DNA of 64,000 nucleotides from Aspidiotus rigidus (taxonomy: Eukaryota; Arthropoda; Insecta; Hemiptera; Diaspididae), in NCBI GenBank assembly GCA_035079385.1, contig JAVHKY010000013.1, forward strand, positions 14,010,001 to 14,074,000, in the 5' to 3' direction. Below the pieces are notes generated by a model that saw only the letters and a list, made by a program, of their open reading frames with translations, had not been told where the DNA came from and made no database searches. The translations under genes were made by a program, and so were the position numbers. The stretch's first letter is position 1. The number at the start of each line of letters is the position of its first letter. Shown piece after piece: positions 59,071-64,000 of the stretch.

Positions 59071-60950
59071 TTCTTATCTACTTCAGAACAGCAGTCGAAA
59101 TCTATGGGAAAGAGAATGAATACAACCAGAAAATATTCAAAGAAGTGCATTTAAATTCTAAGCTTTTCCGTTGGCTCTCTTGCATATCATTTGTTGCTTT
59201 CATAAAAGCTCAGTAATAGGGCCTGTAGGTCGAAGGAGTACGTTCTCTTATTTGAATTTTAAGAATTTCGTACATGCAGTGGAAAGACTATATTTCTTAT
59301 TTCAATAAACCGTTGTTTAAACATTTTTTTGGAAATTTGTGGAACCAAATAACATTTCAAAAAAGTTGTTTCCATTTTGATGAGCAGCGCAGTGGTGATA
59401 AGTGTGATATTTTTTGGAAGGGGACAAGCGCACATATGCGTCATATCCAAACTTGATTAAGTATGACGCATCCGAAATCACCGTTAACAAGGAGGAACTG
59501 GCTATAAAAAGTCTGGAAGAATATTTCATTAAAACAAAATATAAATTGTGTGCTTACCCGCTAATGGTAACTTGTGATTTGTAATACAATTTTGGAATTC
59601 TATGTATCTATGATAGAGAGCTATAAACTAGAACGAGAAAAAATGACGATGAATAAATAGTTTTCAACAATGAAAAAACAAGTTGTCACTTTCTAGAGAC
59701 CCTTTTTATTTTTCTTCATTTTTTGTTGTCCTTATTAATTATATTATAATGTATTTTTTGCTTTTGAATTTCAATGTAGGTAGATGAACTACCGGAGTAA
59801 GAATCGTGATTGTGAAAATAATTATTTAAAAAAATTATCTAAAAAAGATTTAAGGTTTTATAAGATGCATCTTCAATGGAGAAAAATAATCAATTTTGCG
59901 ATACTGATAAGTACGATATGGAAAGTAATATAAACGAAAAATTTGACGAGTGAGAATAAAAAAATAGTAGGTACCTACTGCAGGCCATACAATCTGATAC
60001 CTAACTTCAAAATCAGAAATTGAAACGTAGAAAAAGTAGAACTAAAAGTATTCTCGAAGGTACTCTAGCTGAAACTGTTTGAACAAAAACAAATTCAAGA
60101 ACACTTGTGCTAACGGTCTAGGTACTGTACGTACCTACCTAAACAAAGTTTTCTTCCTGACTGCAGAAGGGACAGCTTCTCTTTTTAAAAGACACATCAG
60201 ACGGACTTGAACTGACTCAGTCACAGAGGGATGGCAAATACTATGATTTTTTGTTTCATTTTTGTTACCTACTCTCCGTCTTCGGCAACGATATAATTAT
60301 TTTGTTTTTGTAACGTTTTTTATTCTGCCAAAAATTTTTTGTTTTGCAGTTTAAATATAAGTACTCTGTAAAGGAACTAGAGGAAAGCTTTTGTGTAATT
60401 TCAACTGTAAAATAATATTTTGGGCATTTTTTCCTGCTTCTGCAATTAGTGTAGAGAATTTTATTTGTATTGTTACCCACTAAGAACAGAACATTTCAAT
60501 CTCTACAAAAATAACATGTAATTTGCCCTCTATTTCGTTCTTCAATTGGTCTTGTGACGTCATTTGCTAATGAACAATTTCTGAACTTCATTTTCTTCAT
60601 TTTTTCGTCATCATTTCGTTAGGCCTACGTTTGCCATCCCCATCCCTGTCACACAGATCATACTGAGAGTCTCAAGTTGACAGATAAAATTCAGTAAAAC
60701 CTACTGCATTACGTAGGAATTATAAAAAGAGAATGTTCTCGAGTAAGAACGTACTAGTTGAAGTATTGCATTTCCCCTTCCGTCTGAAATCTCAAATTGA
60801 ACGTGCAAAACAAAACAAAAAGTCAAAAAGACATGAAAGAAATGAACGATCGTTCACGTTCATCGTGATAACTCGATGAGTCACTCGCTTTAGAACCTAG
60901 AGGTTAAAGTCTTAAGCTCCAGCGAAAAGAAATTCTATTTCAGAGGCTTT
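59071..60950. repeat. segmental duplication 2, copy 2 (upstream of the secreted gene)
   Basis: Homologous to 44668-46860 in the same orientation. It contains the promoter side of the secreted-protein gene. Small indels and the absence of the 45937 repeat distinguish it from copy 1. No other gene is recognised. Confidence 0.7.
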
Positions 60951-61303
60951 AAAATTGCCTTAAAGTTTAAAAGTTTAAACTCGAGCCATAAAATATTAAA
61001 ATCGAAGCGTTTGCCATAGGCCTTTGCCACCCTTGAAAAGAATAGAAGATTCGGATGTGGCATAACGAAAACATTCCGTAAACACGCAGCGTGTACTAAA
61101 ACAAAAAACACTGAACATTGATAAGGTCCTTCCTCACACTGATAGTGTTTACTCACAAAGAGCCGACTAGACTGAACCAGAATGATACTCTATTCGGTGC
61201 AATGCAATCGTCTATTTTGAATCTGAAATGTATCTTATTCAGGATGAATTAAATTCAATTTATTTTTGTGATCTATAAAATCTATCGCACCAACTACAGA
61301 ATT

Positions 61304-62045
61304 ATGCCCTCAGATACAGAGAAGAAGGAACCACGCAGGAGACCTACGGGTCCGATGGGAATAGGTTAGTTTAAATTTCAAGTTGCTACTCGCAATAAGC
61401 TCAAATCGTATTTTTCCAACAGAACTATCTTTACGCGCGGTTCGTCATGCTACCTTCTGTGAGACTTATGGAAAAGCCTAACCAGAACGATAATTAGTTC
61501 AATCTATGTTTAGCCTGAGGGTGGACGACTTTATTAGTAATAATATGGTGAAAAGTTTCACTTTGAAAAAGAAAAGGAGTGAACGAATACAACTATTATA
61601 TTTTTGCTCCTACAGGTGACCCAGATGATAAGCGTTTACGTCACATGGAGAAAGATGTCATTATACCAAGCATTAAATCTAGGTACATAAGAGAGGAGAA
61701 ATGCGTTGGCATAATCGAAGGTACATCATACTCACTAGATAAATATTCTCCGGTACATAATAATTACTACTGTAAACTCATGGAATTCGTTCATCTGCAG
61801 TTTATCAAGAATGTGTCATGAAGGCTGGTTTGATGTTAGCTCCTTTCAAATGCAAGCAGTTGAAATTTGAAATGAAAGATTGCGTTGATTATTGGCACGA
61901 CAGCGACGAATTACTGGCGAGAGCGAAGAAGGAATATTTAGAAGAACGAAGCGATTACAGAAGAACCGGAGTTTGTAGACAGAATCGAGAGTACATCCAG
62001 CAACTTATGGAGGATAGAGGTGAAGGAGACAATCAGAAACGATAA
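61304..62045 (+). CDS. CMC1: CMC1, twin CX9C cytochrome c oxidase assembly factor, 136 aa
   Basis: Three coding exons: 61304-61364, 61616-61720 and 61801-62045; 411 nt. Joining exons 2 and 3 (GAA G|TT) creates the first CX9C motif (C-VGIIEVYQE-C). The second is C-KQLKFEMKD-C, so the twin CX9C hairpin of intermembrane-space proteins imported by the MIA40 pathway is complete. PDDKRLRHMEKDVIIP and KKEYLEERSDYRRTG are family signatures. CMC1 binds early COX1 assembly intermediates. The N-terminal basic extension of about 20 residues (MPSDTEKKEPRRRP) is longer than in the human protein. It converges on TSEN2 with about 200 bp between stops. Confidence 0.94.
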
Positions 62046-62246
62046 TAACTCATTTCAGTCATGATTGAATCTTCCTGATGAAGATGAGAAAAAAGTTCGA
62101 CCGTGGAGAGACAATTTGTTCGAAATTAGTAAAAAAATAGACTCGCGTTCTTTACTGTATAAACGAAATTTATTATCAATACAATCTTTCTTTTGTTTTC
62201 GTCGTTTCTATTTTTCGTGTCCTTAACCATCATCTGTTGATATCGT

Positions 62247-63595
62247 TTATCGATTTTCAGAAGGCAGCCATCGCTTGAGAGTGAACTCGTTAACCTGGCA
62301 GTTGTTTAAACGATCTAGATTGGTAACCTTTTCACCACAGTCCGGAATTTTCACTCGACAAATTAATAATTCCTGAAATTTTCCAATTTGTACTCTTTTT
62401 TCCTTCGTTATTTTGATCGACAATCGAGCAATACGTACCTTTTTCGTGACCTCCACGGCTCTGTAGCAGGCGAGAAAAAAATTAATATCCACGTTCTCGT
62501 TTGAAACTACAAAAACCACGTAGGTTGCGTGATTAAACGGTGGGCCATCTTTGTACAAAACTGCAAAAGAACGGAACATATTCAAATGAAGACAATTTTT
62601 GGCTAGCTTCACACCATACAATTTATTAGCTCGACGTTTCGAACGGTTGATTGTTCTTAATTATGAGCAACAACATCAAGAGTATTTGATTTTTGAATCG
62701 ATTGCATCATTCCTTTTATTCTCACCATAATCTCCGCCGAATTTTAGGCCCGACCTAACAACCCATCCTTTTGTCCGGAAATGATGATAGACAACATATC
62801 GTTCAATAAAATTGGACTGAATTTTCTGGAAAACGATCCACGCGTCATGAGGACTGAGAGCTGAGTCATTACTGAATATTTCAAGACAATCAAGAGTATG
62901 CGACAGGAAGAAGGCTTCTTCGAGAGACAGATGCAATTCTTCATTTACTGATGCATCGTTTTTCGGATACAGCTCATCAAATTTGTATACTTTCTTTGTA
63001 ATCTCACTCGTTCCTTCAAGTTTTTCTGGATCGGTATTCCTCCTGCATACATCTTTCTCGGGCAAAAGTTCATCGCTTCCGTAGGTTTGTTGAAGATCTT
63101 CCGAAGTTTCATCTTCATTATCGGCTCTTCCTAGAATGTACTCATCTGTTGGCCCATCTACGTCGTTCTCTATCTTTTTCTCTTCATGAGCTACGAGAAG
63201 AAAAATCCATCGAGCCTAGATCATAATTATGTAATACTTGAAAATTGTTGAAATACAAGAGCGGAATTGCAAATACCTTTCATTAATCTTTTCTGATAGG
63301 ATGGATAGCCTGGGGATAAGTTTCCTTTACCAAAATATCCCTACAAGAAAAGCGAAAAATACAAAAACAAACCATGGTATTGAACGATCAGTTTCCAAGT
63401 CTATCTCACTTTCGTATACAAATTGATCATGACATCTTCATCTCGGACAATAACATTGAATCCCGTGAAAATACCCTTGTACGCTGGTCGTGGGAAAGCA
63501 TACGTGAGGTTCCCGGTTTCATCCAAATCGAAAATCGGTAAGGGAGGCTGTCGAGGGAGAGAGCAGCGTTTCGATATGAAGAGCGGCCCTGTCAT
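62247..63595 (-). CDS. TSEN2: TSEN2 (Sen2), catalytic subunit of tRNA-splicing endonuclease, 320 aa
   Basis: Minus-strand exons 63595-63410, 63340-63277, 63190-62726, 62560-62439 and 62372-62247; 963 nt, in frame. The N-terminal block GFNVIVRDEDVMINLY continues across the intron into GYFGKGNLSPGYPSY, followed by an acidic linker (ENDVDGPTDEYILG). The catalytic domain starts LSLEEAFFLSHTLDCL and has YHHFRTKGWVVRSGLKFG, GPPFNHATYVVF (catalytic His) and VTKK joined to ELLICRV (catalytic Lys region). The C-terminus VNEFTLKRWLPSENR matches the family. Sen2 cuts the 5' splice site of intron-containing pre-tRNAs within the TSEN complex. The linker is shorter than in human (465 aa). A minus-strand AATAAA at 62169-62174 can end the transcript inside the CMC1 3' region. 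Confidence 0.94.
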
Positions 63596-63767
63596 TTTTA
63601 ATAAAGTGACTTGACTCAGACATTACGAGACATATATTTGTGAAATGAGAAATTTTCCTTTGAATCACCAAGAAGAAAAGTTAGGAATCTCAGGATCTAC
63701 CGTTGAACCGATCAACCGGCTCTCTCAGGCAGTCAAGAATCAAACCTAACGAAACGAGTACTCACCT

Positions 63768-63904
63768 TATACTCTGTCCGCAAATAGAATGGGTCACGTC
63801 AACAAACCCGCGACCCGCTTTCATGCAAAAAAAATTGATTACGATGCGAGGAAGCGGTTCGCGGGTTTGTTTACGCGACCCATTCTATTTGCGGACAGAG
63901 TATA
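63768..63904. mobile_element. hairpin MITE near TSEN2 promoter
   Basis: A 137-bp inverted repeat whose arms (about 58 bp) begin TATACTCTGTCCGCAAATAG and contain AAACCCGCGA with a few mismatches. It lies about 170 bp upstream of the TSEN2 ATG, so it could affect the promoter or be transcribed in the 5' UTR. Confidence 0.8.
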
Positions 63905-64000
63905 GTACTTACGCATTCAAACTCATTGATAAGACCGCTGCAATCAGTGTTAAAGCTGCAAAGCCTGCAGCAAACCTGCAACGCTCTCTGTTGGTTTTTG

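Noticed and set aside
61579..61821. Exon 2 of CMC1 read as an 80-aa stand-alone protein or as NDUFB10
   Set aside because: Splicing at 61720/61801 gives the twin CX9C protein with family-typical flanks; NDUFB10 motifs are absent.
1..64000. tRNA, rRNA and other standard RNA genes
   Set aside because: No cloverleaf with internal A and B boxes or rRNA signature was found by eye; a tRNAscan-SE and Infernal run would settle it.

Overview
This is a eukaryotic nuclear window. Genes have introns with canonical GT-AG borders, conserved metazoan housekeeping genes are present, and long non-coding stretches are full of decayed transposons, MITEs and tandem repeats. AT-rich intergenic DNA, short introns, small secreted-protein genes and the transposon mix suggest an insect. 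A sap-feeding hemipteran (aphid, mealybug or scale) is my best guess, but it is an inference.

Housekeeping islands. At 35.9-41.0 kb, SUPV3L1 (mitochondrial RNA helicase, 14 coding exons, 774 aa) faces FAHD2 (fumarylacetoacetate hydrolase family, 6 exons, 314 aa), with 165 bp between the stop codons. At 61.3-63.6 kb, CMC1 (twin CX9C cytochrome oxidase assembly factor, 3 exons) faces TSEN2 (catalytic tRNA-splicing endonuclease subunit, 5 exons), with about 200 bp between the stops. All four models stay in frame across every junction and have lengths close to their families.

Secreted-protein loci. Two copies of a 55-aa secreted peptide gene (13.6-15.3 kb and 25.8-27.4 kb) lie in long duplicated modules (about 10.4-18.4 kb and 22.8-30.0 kb). 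Nine of the ten coding differences between them change an amino acid. A second secreted protein (149 aa, minus strand, 58.4-59.1 kb) has an orphan copy of its signal-peptide exon at 44.6 kb, within a second, shorter segmental duplication. An unrecognised three-exon coiled-coil gene lies at 3.2-4.3 kb.

Mobile DNA. There is a 2.5-kb Ginger-type DNA transposon with an open DDE transposase (19.9-22.5 kb) and three different Mutator-like elements (47, 50-52 and 52-53 kb). Three decayed non-LTR retrotransposon remnants carry RT or RNase H. A perfect 193-bp palindrome encloses a minimal hammerhead ribozyme of the Penelope type (8.5 kb). Two foldback elements share long terminal inverted repeats, and there are several MITEs and three tandem arrays.

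Left edge. The first 2.1 kb is very AT-rich, compact and intronless, with short ORFs on both strands, unlike the rest of the window. It may be part of an integrated virus-like or Polinton-like element, but I recognise no hallmark gene.
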